DNA of 64,000 nt from Haberlea rhodopensis (GCA_907163345.1 CAJQUN010001263.1:1-64000); one strand, 5' to 3'; shown: positions 32,660-46,865, numbered from the stretch's first letter. Notes: generated from the sequence alone by a model not told the origin. Numbers and translations are program-made.

Positions 32660-35031
32660 TGCGATGACCTGGGATTGGAGATGTTAATCCCGGAGTGTTA
32701 ATAACCCCTAAAGATGTTTTACGTAGCGATTTGGAGTTTAATCGCGATGTTGGGCCTTCTGGGCTCGTTTATTTGGGTAGTTGGGATCGTTGGATCCCGA
32801 GGATGAGATTGTATTCACATTACGGTGTAAAACCTAAGAGTTGGGTTTTTATGTGTCTTGGAATCTCGGGTGCTTGTGTGAGCACCGGTAGGGGGTTTTG
32901 GGGTTAGAGAGAGAGTTTTTGAAAACAGATGATTTTTAATGAATCACGATGTATTTGTGGGGCTATTAGTATTTCGGGGTATTTTGCTATAAATACAAGT
33001 TGAACCCGAGATTTTTATTAAAAATTGCATTTCAGCCCCACCTTCCCTTCTTCTCTCTCCCCGCCGAATCCCGCCTGCTACAGTTCCCCCGCGCACGAAA
33101 ACGCCGCGCCTGCCGCCGTCCGGCCGCCGTTCGGCGCGTGCGACCTATCACCGGCTTCGTCTCGTCGAGACGCAGCTATCCCCTCCATCAATTCGAAGTT
33201 TCGTCGCGTGTGGAAGTCGGATTTCGCTGGAATGCGCCGATCCCCAATTTCTAGGGTTCTTCGATTTTGGTCCGATTTCTTCCGATTTTCGATTGGGTAA
33301 CCTCCCTTGCCCCTTTTTCTTCGTTGTTGTGTAATTCCCTGCCATTTTTGTGTTCGATTTGTTCGAATTATTGCTGTTGGTGGGATTGGTTCGAATTTAT
33401 GCATTTTTCGTGGGTTTAGGTTCGAATATTGTGATTTTTGGCATGAGGATGATGATTCTTGTTGTTATTCGATTTATTCATGTTTAAATGAATTATGATG
33501 CTTATTTGGGTTCGAATCGAGATGTTATGGTTCGAATTTTGCCCTAATTTGGTGAGGGTTTGATTTCGAATTTTGAGGGTTATGGATGTGCTTGAGCATG
33601 GGTTACATGTTCGTAAGTAATTGTGAATTATTTATCGTTTTAGCACATCGTTCCACGGGGCATGGAACTCGAGCAAGGTTTGGCTCGGACTTAGAGGATT
33701 TAAGGTACGTTTAGCGTACGAGCATAGCTTAAATGATGTTTTACAAGTATGATGCATGATTTAAAATACATGAAATGCTTTACTATGATGGCACCGTGAC
33801 TTGGTTACGTTATGTTGAATCACATGGTGAAATGCTTGGTGCCGCTATGAAGCGAGCAAATGATGGGTGTGGTCGCTACGGAGCGAACACCAGTAGTATG
33901 ACGCTACTTTGAAGTAAGAAATGAAAATGTGGTGTTGATTAGATATCTAGGATATCTGTATTTTATTCCCTATTGGTAATGAATAGGAACAGAGACGTAG
34001 TTAATCAGAGAAGTGATTAACTAGTATCGGAAGTTAAGGCTGTCTCAAAATGATATCTAGAATTATGATAATTGCTAGATAAAGAAAGATGTTATGAAAT
34101 GTTGTTAATTCGAAACTGGTTAGGGTTAACCAATATGATGATTAACTGCATATTCAAGATTTGATGATTTATCTGTTTTGAGAACAGGGTTATTACAGGG
34201 GTACGCTAGGATGAGGATGATACCATCCAGGAAGTGTCACATATGTTCCACAATATTTACATTTTCGTAAATTATGTATTATGTCATTATGATTATGAAA
34301 TTGTGGAATTGGTATGCTCACCCCGTTGGGGGCTGTCTCTGTTGGGACAGGTGAACAGGTACATCGATGGCTTTGGAGATGAGCTCGAGCTGTTGATTGG
34401 ATGTACTCTCAGGATCGTGGTACCAGGGCTTGATGGAGCACGGTATCGTATAGAGTACCTATATATATATATATACCCATGATGGTTATACACATATTTG
34501 TGATGCTCGCATGTGAGCACGATTATACTTGTTTATGGGTTGTATATAAAGGCATGAGCCTTTCTCTCTTTCCTTTCTATGTTGCATGCAATTAGAGGTA
34601 GAATTGCTAAAGGTTATGAGAGTCACTGGTGTATTGTGGGTGTTGAAACCCACTTTTGTTGCCATATGTGTGGTGTCTTCCCTGGCTGGGAATTTACTTG
34701 ATATTGCTGTATTCTGATGAGTATTATGTTTTCCCTGGCCGGGAATTATATTATGTGTTGTACTTTTATTTCGGGATAGCTCTATTTATGGGGAGACTCT
34801 GCCCAAATTTTTATAAAAGTCCACAATGCAAAAAGTGATGTAATGGGCGAACTCTATGAGTCTCTTGTTATTAGGAAGATGAACTTATAACATTGTATGT
34901 TAAAGAAAACTTTGCAATTGCCATTCCATGGTAAAGTATCATCTGAGTTTCCCGAATGATTTTATGGAAAGCATGTGCCACACATAATGATTAATACACT
35001 AATCAAGGGTTAAGTATATGGGGTCCTTACA
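32660..35031 (+). repeat. E2 5' LTR (2372 bp)
   Basis: Starts TGCGATGACCTGGG (the 3' LTR has TGTGATG), ends GGGGTCCTTACA. It has 5 extra bases near 32674 and a longer AT run near 34463 than the 3' LTR. A GC-rich block lies at 33060-33200. Confidence 0.93.
32988..32995 (+). promoter_or_regulatory. TATA box in E2 5' LTR
   Basis: TATAAATA about 330 bp into the LTR, identical copy at 39404-39411 in the 3' LTR. Likely start of the element transcript about 30 bp downstream. Confidence 0.65.
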
Positions 35032-35035
35032 TTAG

Positions 35036-35048
35036 TGGTATCAGAGCA
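35036..35048 (+). other. E2 primer-binding site
   Basis: TGGTATCAGAGCA after the spacer TTAG. The following GGGGCTGTTGAGGGCCTAGG is shared with E3's leader, linking the two families. Confidence 0.9.
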
Positions 35049-35480
35049 GTGGTTGCTCATTGGGGCTGTTGAGGGCCTAGGAAGTTATTGATAGCACATA
35101 TTTATGCATGATGTCATTAATGTTATACGACATGACTAATTGTTTATGTGCTTTTATGATATGAAAAGTGGTATTGCTAACCATTGTGGTTGCAGGAATC
35201 GTGTGGGACACGATAGGATGACATTAATAGTGATGTCTAACACTCTATATGCTACGTGCCAAGGAATCTGATTTTGGAAGAAAATCAGGGAAAAGAAAGA
35301 TATGACGTATTGTCTGAGGACAGACTGGGTAGACAACCGACAGTGGAATACTTCGGTATGGTCTCAATTATTATTGAATATACTAATGCGTTTGTTCATG
35401 TAATGTTCGAGCAAGGAAGGTACGTAAGAGACGTACGAGCATCGGACGGTAAACCATACCCTTACATATTACAATGTTTA
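35049..35480 (+). other. E2 leader, no gene
   Basis: No gag is recognisable; open stretches are short and unlike any known element protein. Confidence 0.6.
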
Positions 35481-35775
35481 TGATGATGATTATGATAAGT
35501 AAGTTAAGATGATGATGTTTATGATGAGTAAAGATGATATGATGTTTATGATGATGATTATGATAAGTAAGTTAAGATGATGATGTTTATGATAAGTAAA
35601 GATGATATGATGTTTATGATGATGATTATGATAAGTAAGTTAAGATGATGATGTTTATGATAAGATGATATGATGTTTATGATGATGATTATGATAAGTA
35701 AGTTATGATGATGATGTTTATGATGAGTAAAGATGATATGATGTTTACGATGATGATGATTATGACGATGTTTAT
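35481..35775. repeat. E2 array 1: about 65-bp ATGATG-rich tandem repeat, four copies
   Basis: Units contain GATTATGATAAGTAAGTTAAG and TAAAGATGATATGATGTTTA. Confidence 0.85.
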
Positions 35776-35785
35776 GATGACGTAT

Positions 35786-36665
35786 ATGAGATTGGGTAAG
35801 ATGCCCATGTGGTAAGATGCCACACAATGTTAATGATATGGTAAGACGCCATATGATTGGGTGAGATGCCCATGTGGTAAGATGCCACACAATGTTTATG
35901 ATATGGTAAGACGCCATATGATTGGGTGAGATGCCCATGTGGTAAGATGCCACACAATGTCTATGATATGGTAAGACACCATATGATTGGGTGAGATGCC
36001 CATGTGGTAAGATGCCACACAATGTTTAGGATATGGTAAGACGCCATATGGTAAGATGCCACACAATGTCGGTGAGATGCCCATGTGGTAAGATGCCACA
36101 CAATGTTTAGGATATGGTAAGACGCCATATGATTGGGTGAGATGCCCATGTGGTAAGATGCCACACAATGTTTAGGATATGGTAAGACGCCATATGATTG
36201 GGTGAGATGCCCATGTGGTAAGATGCCACACAATGTTTAGGATATGGTAAGACACCATATGATTGGGTGTGATGCCCATGTGGTAAGATGCCACACAATG
36301 TCTATGATATGGTAAGACACCATATGATTGGGTGAGATGCCCATGTGGTAAGATGCCACACAATGTTTAGGATATGGTTAGACGCCATATGATTGGGTGA
36401 GATGCCACACAATGTTTAGGATATGGTAAGACACCATATGATTGGGTGAGATGCCCATGTGGTAAGATGCCACACAATGTTTAGGATATGGTAAGACACC
36501 ATATGATTGGGTGAGATGCCCATGTGGTAAGATGCCACACAATGTTTAGGATATGGTAAGACACCATATGATTGGGTGAGATGCCCATGTGGTAAGATGC
36601 CACACAATGTTTATGATATGGTAAGACACCATATGATTGGGTGAGATGCCCATGTGGTAAGATGC
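35786..36665. repeat. E2 array 2: 65-bp minisatellite, about 13 copies
   Basis: Units contain GATATGGTAAGACGCCATAT, GATTGGGTGAGATGCCCATG and TGGTAAGATGCCACACAATG. Each is built of near-palindromic pieces (CATATGGTAAG / GCCATATG). One strand is open in all frames because the unit has no stops there. Confidence 0.92.
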
Positions 36666-37070
36666 CACACGATGATTGTGTTATGGTAAGATGCCATATG
36701 ACGGGGTAAGATGCCCATAGGTAAGAGGCCATACGATGTTATTATGTGGTAAGACGCCACGGGGTAAGATGCCCATATGGTAAGAGGCCATACAATGTTA
36801 TTATGTGGTGAGACGCCACGGGGTAAGATGCCCATATGGTAAGAGGCCATACGATGTTATTATGTGGTAAGACGCCACGGGGTTAGATGCCCATATGATA
36901 AGAGGCCATACAATGTTATTATGTGGTGAGACGCCACGGGGTAAGATGCCCATATGGTAAGAGGCCATACGATGTTATTATGTGGTAAGACGCCACGGGG
37001 TTAGATGCCCATATGGTAAGAGGCCATACGATGTTATTATGTGGTAAGATGCCACAGGGTAAGATGCCCA
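36666..37070. repeat. E2 array 3: about 59-bp variant, six to seven copies
   Basis: Units contain GTTATTATGTGGTAAGACGC, CACGGGGTAAGATGCCCATA and TGGTAAGAGGCCATACGATG, a diverged relative of array 2. Confidence 0.9.
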
Positions 37071-37149
37071 TGTGCATGAATATGAACCAGGGAAAATGAA
37101 AAGGAGTTAATGAATAACCAGCAAGCTTACTCAACTATGATTTCGTACA

Positions 37150-37800
37150 TTGACTGTTATATCTATAAGATGATGCTATAAGATGATGATGCTTATAAGA
37201 TGATGATGCTATAAGATGATGATGCTTATAAGATGATGATGCTATAAGATGATGATGCTTATATGATGATGATGTATAAGATGATGATGCTTATATGATG
37301 ATGATGTATAAGATGATGATGCTTATATGATGATGATGTATAAGATGATGATGCTATAAGATGATGATGCTTATATGATGATGATGTTAAGATGATGATG
37401 CTTATATGATGATGATGTATAAGATGATGATGCTTATATGATGATGATGTATAAGATGATGATGCTTATATGATGATGATGTATAAGATGATGATGCTTA
37501 TATGATGATGATGTATAAGATGATGACGCTATAAGATGATGATGTATAAGATGATGATGCTATAAGATGATGATGCTTATATGATGATGATGTATAAGAT
37601 GATGATGCTTATATGATGATGATGTATAAGATGATGATGCTATAAGATGATGATGCTTATATGATGATGATGTATAAGATGATGATGCTATAAGATGACG
37701 ATGCTTATGTGATGATGATGTTATAAGATGATGATATTTATGAAATGATGATGCTCATATGATGAAGATGTTATAACATGGTGATAATTATAAGATGATG
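37150..37800. repeat. E2 array 4: ATAAGATGATGATGCT-based tandem repeat
   Basis: Alternating ATAAGATGATGATGCT and TATATGATGATGATGT blocks, higher-order period about 31-32 bp, roughly 20 or more repeats. Confidence 0.9.
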
Positions 37801-39079
37801 ATTTTAATCAATCATGTCAAGAATTAATGACTATATGCATGGCTATGAAACAGGGACATTGGAGTGTCCAGGGTGTATAGGCATTAGAGGAATGTTGGGT
37901 AAATACCCACTACTCTATTGATTTTCTTCCCACAGTATGGTATGCCGTGCGGAAACGTCCATCTTATTGGTAGGTTTGAGGTGAACCTAGAGAGGCAGCG
38001 ACTAGTTTGTCTGCCGTGTGTGTGCAGCACCAAGAGGGGCTTGTTAGAGCCGTTATACTGCTCGTAGGAACCAAGTGTGGCAAATCGTAAGGTGATACGA
38101 TGTGGATTGTGGTGGACTCTAGTAGTCACCATGTCATCGAGGTTGAGGTTGTGCATGCCTCACTGAACGTGTATACGTTATGTTTAATCTTGGTAAGACC
38201 TGTCTGTGACAGCTCATGATGTTGGAGTACCAACAAGAGAGTCATCAAGTCGTCGTTGATTCGATCTAGGAATCCATGTATTTGGGATGCAATGGGTTTA
38301 TTGCACGTCCTTTCAAGTTTGAAACTCTGAGGGATTGTTTGTTTATGACCAGGATGTGGTTCTTGGGATATCCAGAGGTGGACATCTTATGAGATATCTT
38401 TTGTGTGAATCTGTGGCCGTGAGTTGCCCAATTTGAGTTGCAATGATGCGACTGCTCCTTCGATAGAGGAGGTTTGCGAGTGGAAACCAGGTTTGGTGTG
38501 TGTACACCGTGGAATACTAGTGTTTCCCTCGTAACGATGTATGTTAGACATCGTGAGTCATGATAAGAGATGTCATTGAATGATATCTACGATGGAATCG
38601 GGAGCGAGTCGGATCCTCGCAGTTTCAGTTGACTAACTGCTTTTGGATTGTTAGCGTTGGGTTGCGCTGACGCTTTTTGACGTTATGATGGATTTGGAAG
38701 TCTATTCCACTTCAGAGTTGACACGAGGTCAACATTCTCACGGTTGAGGTGTCACTTATGATGCGTTCTTACTAGTTGTATTAGAACTAAGGATGACTGT
38801 CCGATCTACAGTCGTAAGTATCGGTTGTTTTGCAGTCATGAGGGACTGACTTTTGGGATGACCCGCATCGAGGTACGTTTTGCCTCTTGGGTGATATATT
38901 GGTTTTGGGTAAGTCGCCCTATTTCAGAGTTTGATGAGAAGTAAGTATCCTCGCGTTTATTAATACGATTCTGTTATGATCAAGAATCGAGGTTATGGCT
39001 CCATGTTGTGGTGTACCCCGGGTGTTACGGGATACACCGGTGCTAATTTCGAGGACGAAATTCTTTTAGTGGGGGATAT
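37801..39079 (+). other. E2 3' internal region, worn pol end
   Basis: No clear pol domain is readable from 37860 to 38970. Just before the LTR the frame gives GYTGANFEDEILLVG (about 39028-39072), the usual chromovirus C-terminal motif, ending in the polypurine tract AGTGGGGGATAT. Confidence 0.6.
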
Positions 39080-41442
39080 TGTGATGACCTGGGAAGATGT
39101 TAATCCCGGAGTGTTAATAACCCCTAAAGATGTTTTACGTAGCGATTTGGAGTTTAATCGCGATGTTGGGCCTTCTGGGCTCGTTTATTTGGGTAGTTGG
39201 GATCGTTGGATCCCGAGGATGAGATTGTATTCACATTACGGTGTAAAACCTAAGAGTTGGGTTTTTATGTGTCTCGGAATCTCGGGTGCTTGTGTGAGCA
39301 CCGGTAGGGGGTTTTGGGGTTAGAGAGAGAGTTTTTGAAAACAGATGATTTTTAATGAATCACGATGTATTTGTGGGGCTATTAGTATTTCGGGGTATTT
39401 TGCTATAAATACAAGTTGAACCCGAGATTTTTATTAAAAATTGCATTTCAGCCCCACCTTCCCTTCTTCTCTCTCCCCGCCGAATCCCGCCTGCTACAGT
39501 TCCCCCGCGCACGAAAACGCCGCGCCTGCCGCCGTCCGGCCGCCGTTCGGCGCGTGCGACCTATCACCGGCTTCGTCTCGTCGAGACGCAGCTATCCCCT
39601 CCATCAATTCGAAGTTTCGTCGCGTGTGGAAGTCGGATTTCGCTGGAATGCGCCGATCCCCAATTTCTAGGGTTCTTCGATTTTGGTCCGATTTCTTCCG
39701 ATTTTCGATTGGGTAACCTCCCTTGCCCCTTTTTCGTCGTTGTTGTGTAATTCCCTGCCATTTTTGTGTTCGATTTGTTCGAATTATTGCTGTTGGTGGG
39801 ATTGGTTCGAATTTATGCATTTTTCGTGGGTTTAGGTTCGAATATTGTGATTTTTGGCATGAGGATGATGATTCTTGTTGTTATTCGATTTATTCATGTT
39901 TAAATGAATTATGATGCTTATTTGGGTTCGAATCGAGATGTTATGGTTCGAATTTTGCCCTAATTTGGTGAGGGTTTGATTTCGAATTTTGAGGGTTATG
40001 GATGTGCTTGAGCATGGGTTACATGTTCGTAAGTAATTGTGAATTATTTATCGTTTTAGCACATCGTTCCACGGGGCATGGAACTCGAGCAAGGTTTGGC
40101 TCGGACTTAGAGGATTTAAGGTACGTTTAGCGTACGAGCATAGCTTAAATGATGTTTTACAAGTATGATGCATGATTTAAAATACATGAAATGCTTTACT
40201 ATGATGGCACCGTGACTTGGTTACGTTATGTTGAATCACATGGTGAAATGCTTGGTGCCGCTATGAAGCGAGCAAATGATGGGTGTGGTCGCTACGGAGC
40301 GAACACCAGTAGTATGACGCTACTTTGAAGTAAGAAATGAAAATGTGGTGTTGATTAGATATCTAGGATATCTGTATTTTATTCCCTATTGGTAATGAAT
40401 AGGAACAGAGACGTAGTTAATCAGAGAAGTGATTAACTAGTATCGGAAGTTAAGGAAGTCTCAAAATGATATCTAGAATTATGATAATTGCTAGATAAAG
40501 AAAGATGTTATGAAATGTTGTTAATTCGAAACTGGTTAGGGTTACCAATATGATGATTAACTGCATATTCAAGATTTGATGATTTATCTGTTTTGAGAAC
40601 AGGGTTATTACAGGGGTACGCTAGGATGAGGATGATACCATCCAGGAAGTGTCACATATGTTCCACAATATTTATATTTTCGTAAATTATGTATTATGTC
40701 ATTATGATTATGAAATTGTGGAATTGGTATGCTCACCCCGTTGGGGGCTGTCTCTGTTGGGACAGGTGAACAGGTACATCGATGGCTTTGGAGATGAGCT
40801 CGAGCTGTTGATTGGATGTACTCTCAGGATCGTGGTACCAGGGCTTGATGGAGCACGGTATCGTATAGAGTACCTATATATATATACCCATGATGGTTAT
40901 ACACATATTTGTGATGCTCGCATGTGAGCACGATTATACTTGTTTATGGGTTGTATATAAAGGCATGAGCCTTTCTCTCTTTCCTTTCTATGTTGCATGC
41001 AATTAGAGGTAGAATTGCTAAAGGTTATGAGAGTCACTGGTGTATTGTGGGTGTTGAAACCCACTTTTGTTGCCATATGTGTGGTGTCTTCCCTGGCTGG
41101 GAATTTACTTGATATTGCTGTATTCTGATGAGTATTATGTTTTCCCTGGCCGGGAATTATATTATGTGTTGTACTTTTATTTCGGGATAGCTCTATTTAT
41201 GGGGAGACTCTGCCCAAATTTTTATAAAAGTCCACAATGCAAAAAGTGATGTAATGGGCGAACTCTATGAGTCTCTTGTTATTAGGAAGATGAACTTATA
41301 ACATTGTATGTTAAAGAAAACTTTGCAATTGCCATTCCATGGTAAAGTATCATCTGAGTTTCCCGAATGATTTTATGGAAAGCATGTGCCACACATAATG
41401 ATTAATACACTAATCAAGGGTTAAGTATATGGGGTCCTTACA
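39080..41442 (+). repeat. E2 3' LTR (2363 bp)
   Basis: Starts TGTGATGACCTGGG, ends GGGGTCCTTACA, followed by GTGTA. Confidence 0.93.
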
Positions 41443-41464
41443 GTGTAATTATTGGGGGAGGGAT

Positions 41465-41531
41465 TGTTGAGGTTCAACAATTGCCTCTGTTTTGTGATCG
41501 ATCGAACACGTGACGCTTGTGCTAGTGTATG
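41465..41531 (+). repeat. TRIM 3' LTR, first part
   Basis: Matches the first part of the 5' LTR with a few substitutions; interrupted by E3 after GTATG (41527-41531). The remainder resumes at 50158-50213. Confidence 0.85.
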
Positions 41532-43993
41532 TGTAAGGACCCCCGTGCCCTTAACCCGTAATTAGTGCATAAATCCCATGATCGTGTACATGTAATCATC
41601 TATGTTGGAAAATAACCATATGCTAGACTAGCATAAAATACCGATAATAAGATTTTTCCGTTTAATCCAATACATACCATTTCCAGTTTCCCAACTAAAT
41701 CATTTAGCACGACATGTACTCCCGAGATACACTAATTACTTCTCAATTCATCTAGCAGCTCTCAATTAATTGCATATCACAATATAGATGAAAGGAAAAG
41801 ACATTTGCCTTTTATACAACCCATGCACACATATACCTCGCTCACAAACGAGCGCCAAATAATCGTATGTGTATGAAATGTATAAAATACCATACTCCCA
41901 GATACCATTACCGGTGCCTCTATCCTGGAAGCACATCCCAAGCACAGCTCGATCTCAACACTGGACCTATGTACTTGTTCAACCAGCTCTGGTACTTCGA
42001 TCCTGGAAGTACCTCTATCATCAGCCCGAGCTCAACTCCAAAGCTACTGTTGCTGCACCTGTATTACCTGCCCCAACAGAGACAGCCCCCACACGGGGTG
42101 AGCATACCAATACCACCAATCCAATAAGCATAACATTGCAATTCAAATACAGAATGTAAATGCTATAATTTAAATGATACTCCCTGGATGGTAACACCCT
42201 CATCCGGGATCCCCTGTATTGTCCCTGTTCTCAAAATAACCAAACTCATCAAATTCCCAAAGACAGTTAATCGCCACATAGATTAACTAATACCGTCCTA
42301 TTATGCCAGTTCCATGATCAATATGGTAAAAACATAATGTAAAAGACCATAGATATCACATATATCTAACCAATAATTCCATGTTCATATTTCATTGCTC
42401 GCTCCACAATAGCGACATACTAACCTCGCGCACGCTCAACAACAACGGCGTCATAACCGATGGTCGCTCAACGGAGATCGCATCCCAAATCATTGCTCGC
42501 TCAACAATAGCGGCACTGTATGGTTCCCAATGTATAACCATTTGACGCAAATACAATTTACCATGCATATTGTTATCCATTTATAGCAAATATCACGCAC
42601 CATGCATTTCAATACCTATCCGATGCAATTACCACATGCCACATATTTCAATGTCCATATAACGCAATTATCACACACCATGTGTTCTAATACCCATTTG
42701 GTACAATTATCATACACCATGCATTTGACAGTTGCAACACTACAATAGGCCATGCTCGTACGTCATACGTACCTTAGAATTCCGTAGTCCAAGCCAAACC
42801 TTGCTTTAGTTCCATGCCTCGAGAAAGATGTGCTAAAACGCATAAACAACCCACAATCAAGCATAAGCATGCAACCACGTGCCCAAGCACGTTCAAAACT
42901 CCCAAACATATCGTCTATCCATGACGATTACCAAATTATAAAAGTTCCCGGCTAAGCATGTATAATACCCCAAAAATATTGTCTATCCATGACAATTAAC
43001 CTTTTAAAAAAAATAACCCGGGGCGAAGCATGCAAGACACCCAAAAAGAGCCAAGAAACCACAAAAAAAGGGCACCAACACACTGGCCATCTCGATCGAT
43101 CGACATTTCATCTCGATCGATCGAGAACCGCCTTCCGATCGATCGGTCAAAATACCGATCGATCGGTGAACTGTTCCCACGCCACAAACACATTCTGCCA
43201 TGCTCGATCGATCGAAAATATTTTCGGATCGATCGAGCAGCCCTGTATGCGCGAGAAACCTACAAGAATGAGCTTCCAACAACACCTTAACTCAAATACA
43301 ACTAAGATCAACCACCAAACTCAACATTTAACCACAAAACCACATTAAAATACCTCCCCCAAACATAAACAACATGATGGACCAAGATCCACTCTTTTAA
43401 CCCCAAAAACAAGTTATAAACTTAACCAAAACTCAACAAAACTCTACCATAGTGGAAGCTTACCACTTGAGCTCCAAGTTCAAGCAAGAAAACACAAAAA
43501 GACTCCTTTTTTCCAAGTTTTCTCCTCTCCCCTTGTTTCAGAAACGAAAATGGGAGTTCTTAGGTGAAAGGATGAGGTTTTGGGGACAAAAGCTGATAGG
43601 GAGGGTGTGATGGGATGTAAAGATGCAAGTGGCTCCCTTGCCAACTCACATGAGATTTAAATGTGTAGCCAAAACATAAGCATGGTATATAGAATATCCC
43701 ATCATGATATTTTTAAAGCATTTTACTACAATGCACCAAAATTACCATTAAAATCATGCTTTACCAAAATTACAAATTATAACACCCAAACACCCAACAT
43801 GTAACTCGAAATGCACCCCAGGTCACCCATACCATGTGACTAAGCATTTTACCAAGATAATTAATTCCAACACATATATTAATTATCACCGAAAGAATCA
43901 TATAAACACAATTAATTCCTAATTGCCACAATAAAAACCCATTCAAGATTAATAACCCTCCGGAGTTAATATCAATAATCCCAGGACATCACA
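41532..43993 (-). repeat. E3 3' LTR (2462 bp)
   Basis: TG/CA ends; palindrome cluster at 43091-43237; preceded on the minus strand by the polypurine tract GTGGGGGATAAT (43994-44005). Confidence 0.92.
43091..43237. repeat. CGATCGATCG cluster, six copies (E3 left LTR)
   Basis: TCGATCGATCGA and CCGATCGATCGG variants, each self-complementary; an identical set lies in the other LTR. Confidence 0.9.
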
Positions 43994-46730
43994 ATTATCC
44001 CCCACAAATAAAATTTCGTCCTCGAAATTTGCACCGGTGTACTCCACGTAACACCAAGGCTACACCAACCAAAATAAAACCACGAGCCCGATTCTGGATC
44101 ACATTAGAATCGAATTAACAACTGCGAGAACACCAATCTCGCACCAAGTTCTAAAATAGAGCTAACGTCAAAATCCACACAAACCCATAAGATAACAACA
44201 TACCTCGATGTGAATCGTCCCAGAAGTCATTCCACCACAATTTCAAATCAACCAAATCTCCCTTGGTTCTGACATGAATATCATTCCATGATATTCACCA
44301 CTTGCCCACGATGCTTGACACGCATCGTTATGATGGGAACCACTAGTATAAACAGTATACTCACAGAAAAATCCAGTTTCTGCTTCCCAGTCCATCTCCT
44401 CCAAAGGAGTAGTTGCACCAATTTGCAATCCGGACCGGGTTACCCACGGTCACTGATCCACACAAAACACATCACCAAGGACGTTTACACCGGTGTGTTC
44501 CAAGAAATCATATCTTGCTCCCGACACACCATCAAGACTCCACAAAGTTACAAGTTCCACAGAGGTCACGCAAAACAATCAATTACATCCCCGCCACGCG
44601 TGTCAACCATGACACCAAACAAATCCGAGTCCTGGCCACCCCTTGTCTATCCTGGGATTTAACAATCCTAAAATAGGGAGGCTATCGAATTAACCGGCAA
44701 GAACTACCATGGTCTCAAAACACAACAATCCCTCCTCAAGGGGAAGTCAAACAACCCTCACGATAATTCATCAGAATGCATCGTGCCATCGAGATTACCG
44801 ATCTCGAGGTTCCACAATCTCACACCGGAGATTCACCAAACCAAGCATACAACCCGGCGTTCGACAATGAACAAAATAACGTTGGCATTCGTATACACTC
44901 ACGGCATACATGCCCAAACACCAATCACAACATGTATACACAATGCAATAGACTCGGGTATCTCCAAACATACCCAAATCCCAAAACCAACTGTCAAACC
45001 TCAATTATTCTCACCCCACGGAGAATGATGGTTGACAAACCAAAACCAAAGGGTGTGATTTCAACATCACCACCACACGGACCAAAATAACGAATCCCCC
45101 CTAAAGATTCAACCGGTAGGTATCATAATACAGCCTTCCTCTCAAGGAAAAAGTCATGAATCCATGATCCTCCAATCCTCGAACCACCATTCGGAAGACC
45201 TGGATATATTTATACCGAAACATATCCCGGAACCCAGAAATACACAACTGGTTAGAGTAGTGCATCAATGCCACCAATACCCGATCCAAAATCCGTATAC
45301 GCCATGTATACACATCCAAACAATGCTCTGTACTAATGCCATAGTACTCCACAATCGAGCATTTCCCCGAAGACGTCTCCTCAAACGTCTCACCGAGGTA
45401 AGAAATTCATTACTCGTCCCAACACCAGTAATGCTTACCCTGGCTGATTCACAATCAATCCACGACCGATGCAAGCTGTCTTCAAGACAGTACAATCCAA
45501 AACTCTCCAAGAGACAAAATCAATATAGTAGTGTCACCCCACTAACTATATCTCACAAACCATTGTGACTCCCGTTGCATTCCATATGCAAGGATGCTCA
45601 ACCAGAGGTAACCACGACTTGACGACACTCACGTTGGCATTCCCAACAGAATTGAGCTGCCCCAAAGCAAGTCTCTCAAAACATTTGACGTATAAACGTC
45701 CCCGTGAGGTATTCCCTACCTCAAATACCATGCCACATAGAGACTACAAGAGTCTACCATGACCCTCATCGTATCACCATACGATTCACCAAACTCGAAT
45801 CCAACGGGCATTATAATGGCTAACACAAGCACGCTAAAGTACTGCAACAATACCTGGCTAGCGATTCGCTGGCCCCATAGGCTCATACCAACCTATCAAC
45901 GTGACACACGTTCCATCCCGGTATACCATACCGTAACCATTAGAGTTGTGGGTCATCGCCCAACATATCTCTAAAACACCAAAGCACAATGGACAACCCG
46001 GCGTCCATGCTTAATTACCATGCAATCCTAATCCATTAGGATTTATCCCACACCCTCACGGTGGGTGTACCCATGCCTATTACAACAACAAGCGAGTAGT
46101 TTCCTCAATGACTACTCTTACCACCAATCACTTTGCCCTATCCAATCCAACGAGGATACCCAAGGATATCATTGCTCGGCAAATATTTACCTCCACAACA
46201 TGATGCGGTATACACACCGGTACAATGCATCCGATGCTCCCTCGAGCAAACCTGCTCGGCAAAAAGGTCATGTCAACTAGTGACCCAGACTCTACCATGT
46301 GCTCACCATCGGCACTCAACCATACAACCAAATACATAAACACGAATGTATTATTCACTAAAACGACGCCACGCGCCCACATAGACATCCCAAATAACAT
46401 CGTCAAACACATGACGGTACCCGTCGATACACGACACTCATAATCTCATCGTCAAACACATGACGATATAGAACAACACATAATATCCACAATAATGATA
46501 ACAAAAGTAATATGCCATACCTCATCGCTATCAAGATTGCGGAATACCTTTATCCATCGTTCACCAGCGGTACACAACCAGCATCCATCGCCCGTAGGCG
46601 GCATAATCCAATGCTACGCACATAGCGGTATAACCCATCGCTATAGAATCAGCGGCATAAAACATCTCCAAAGAATATCCGGCGGTATGAAGCATCGCGA
46701 TAGATGTAGCAGAATGTACCATCGCTATAT
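43994..46730 (-). other. E3 interior, no gene recognised
   Basis: 2.7 kb with overlapping short open stretches on both strands and no gag, protease, polymerase or integrase motif. It probably derives from a pol 3' region that has lost coding capacity. Confidence 0.6.
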
Positions 46731-46734
46731 GATA

Positions 46735-46865
46735 CCTGGCGGCATGAACCATTGCCAATAAAATACCCGGCGGCATGAACCATCGCCAATATAATACCCG
46801 GCGGCATGAACCATCGCCAATATAATACCCGGCGGCATGAACCATTGCCAATAAAATACCCGGAA
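46735..46865. repeat. E3 30-bp tandem repeat, about four copies
   Basis: Units contain CGGCGGCATGAACCATCGCC and AATATAATACC. Confidence 0.88.

Larger units (their letters stand above)
32660..41442 (+). mobile_element. E2: gene-less Gypsy derivative (LARD-like), TSD GTGTA
   Basis: Two 2.37-kb LTRs and a 4048-bp interior with primer site, tandem arrays and the polypurine end, but no gag, reverse transcriptase or integrase. GTGTA flanks both sides (32655-32659, 41443-41447). The last 100 bp before the 3' LTR contain GCTAATTTCGAGGACGAAAT, the conserved sequence where chromovirus pol ends, so it derives from a Gypsy chromovirus. The LTRs differ at only about six or seven single bases plus short indels, so it is recent and was mobilised in trans. 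Confidence 0.93.

Noticed and set aside
33000..33404. Open frames in the GC-rich part of E2's LTRs (33.0-33.5 and 39.4-39.9 kb)
   Set aside because: They occur in both LTRs because the LTRs are duplicates; GC-rich leader sequence lacks stops by composition, and no domain is seen.
35558..37134. Long overlapping minus-strand open frames with repeated CGILPHGHLTQSY peptides
   Set aside because: They follow from a 65-bp minisatellite with no stops on that strand; the unit is not a multiple of three and all frames are open, so this is repeat structure, not a repeat protein.
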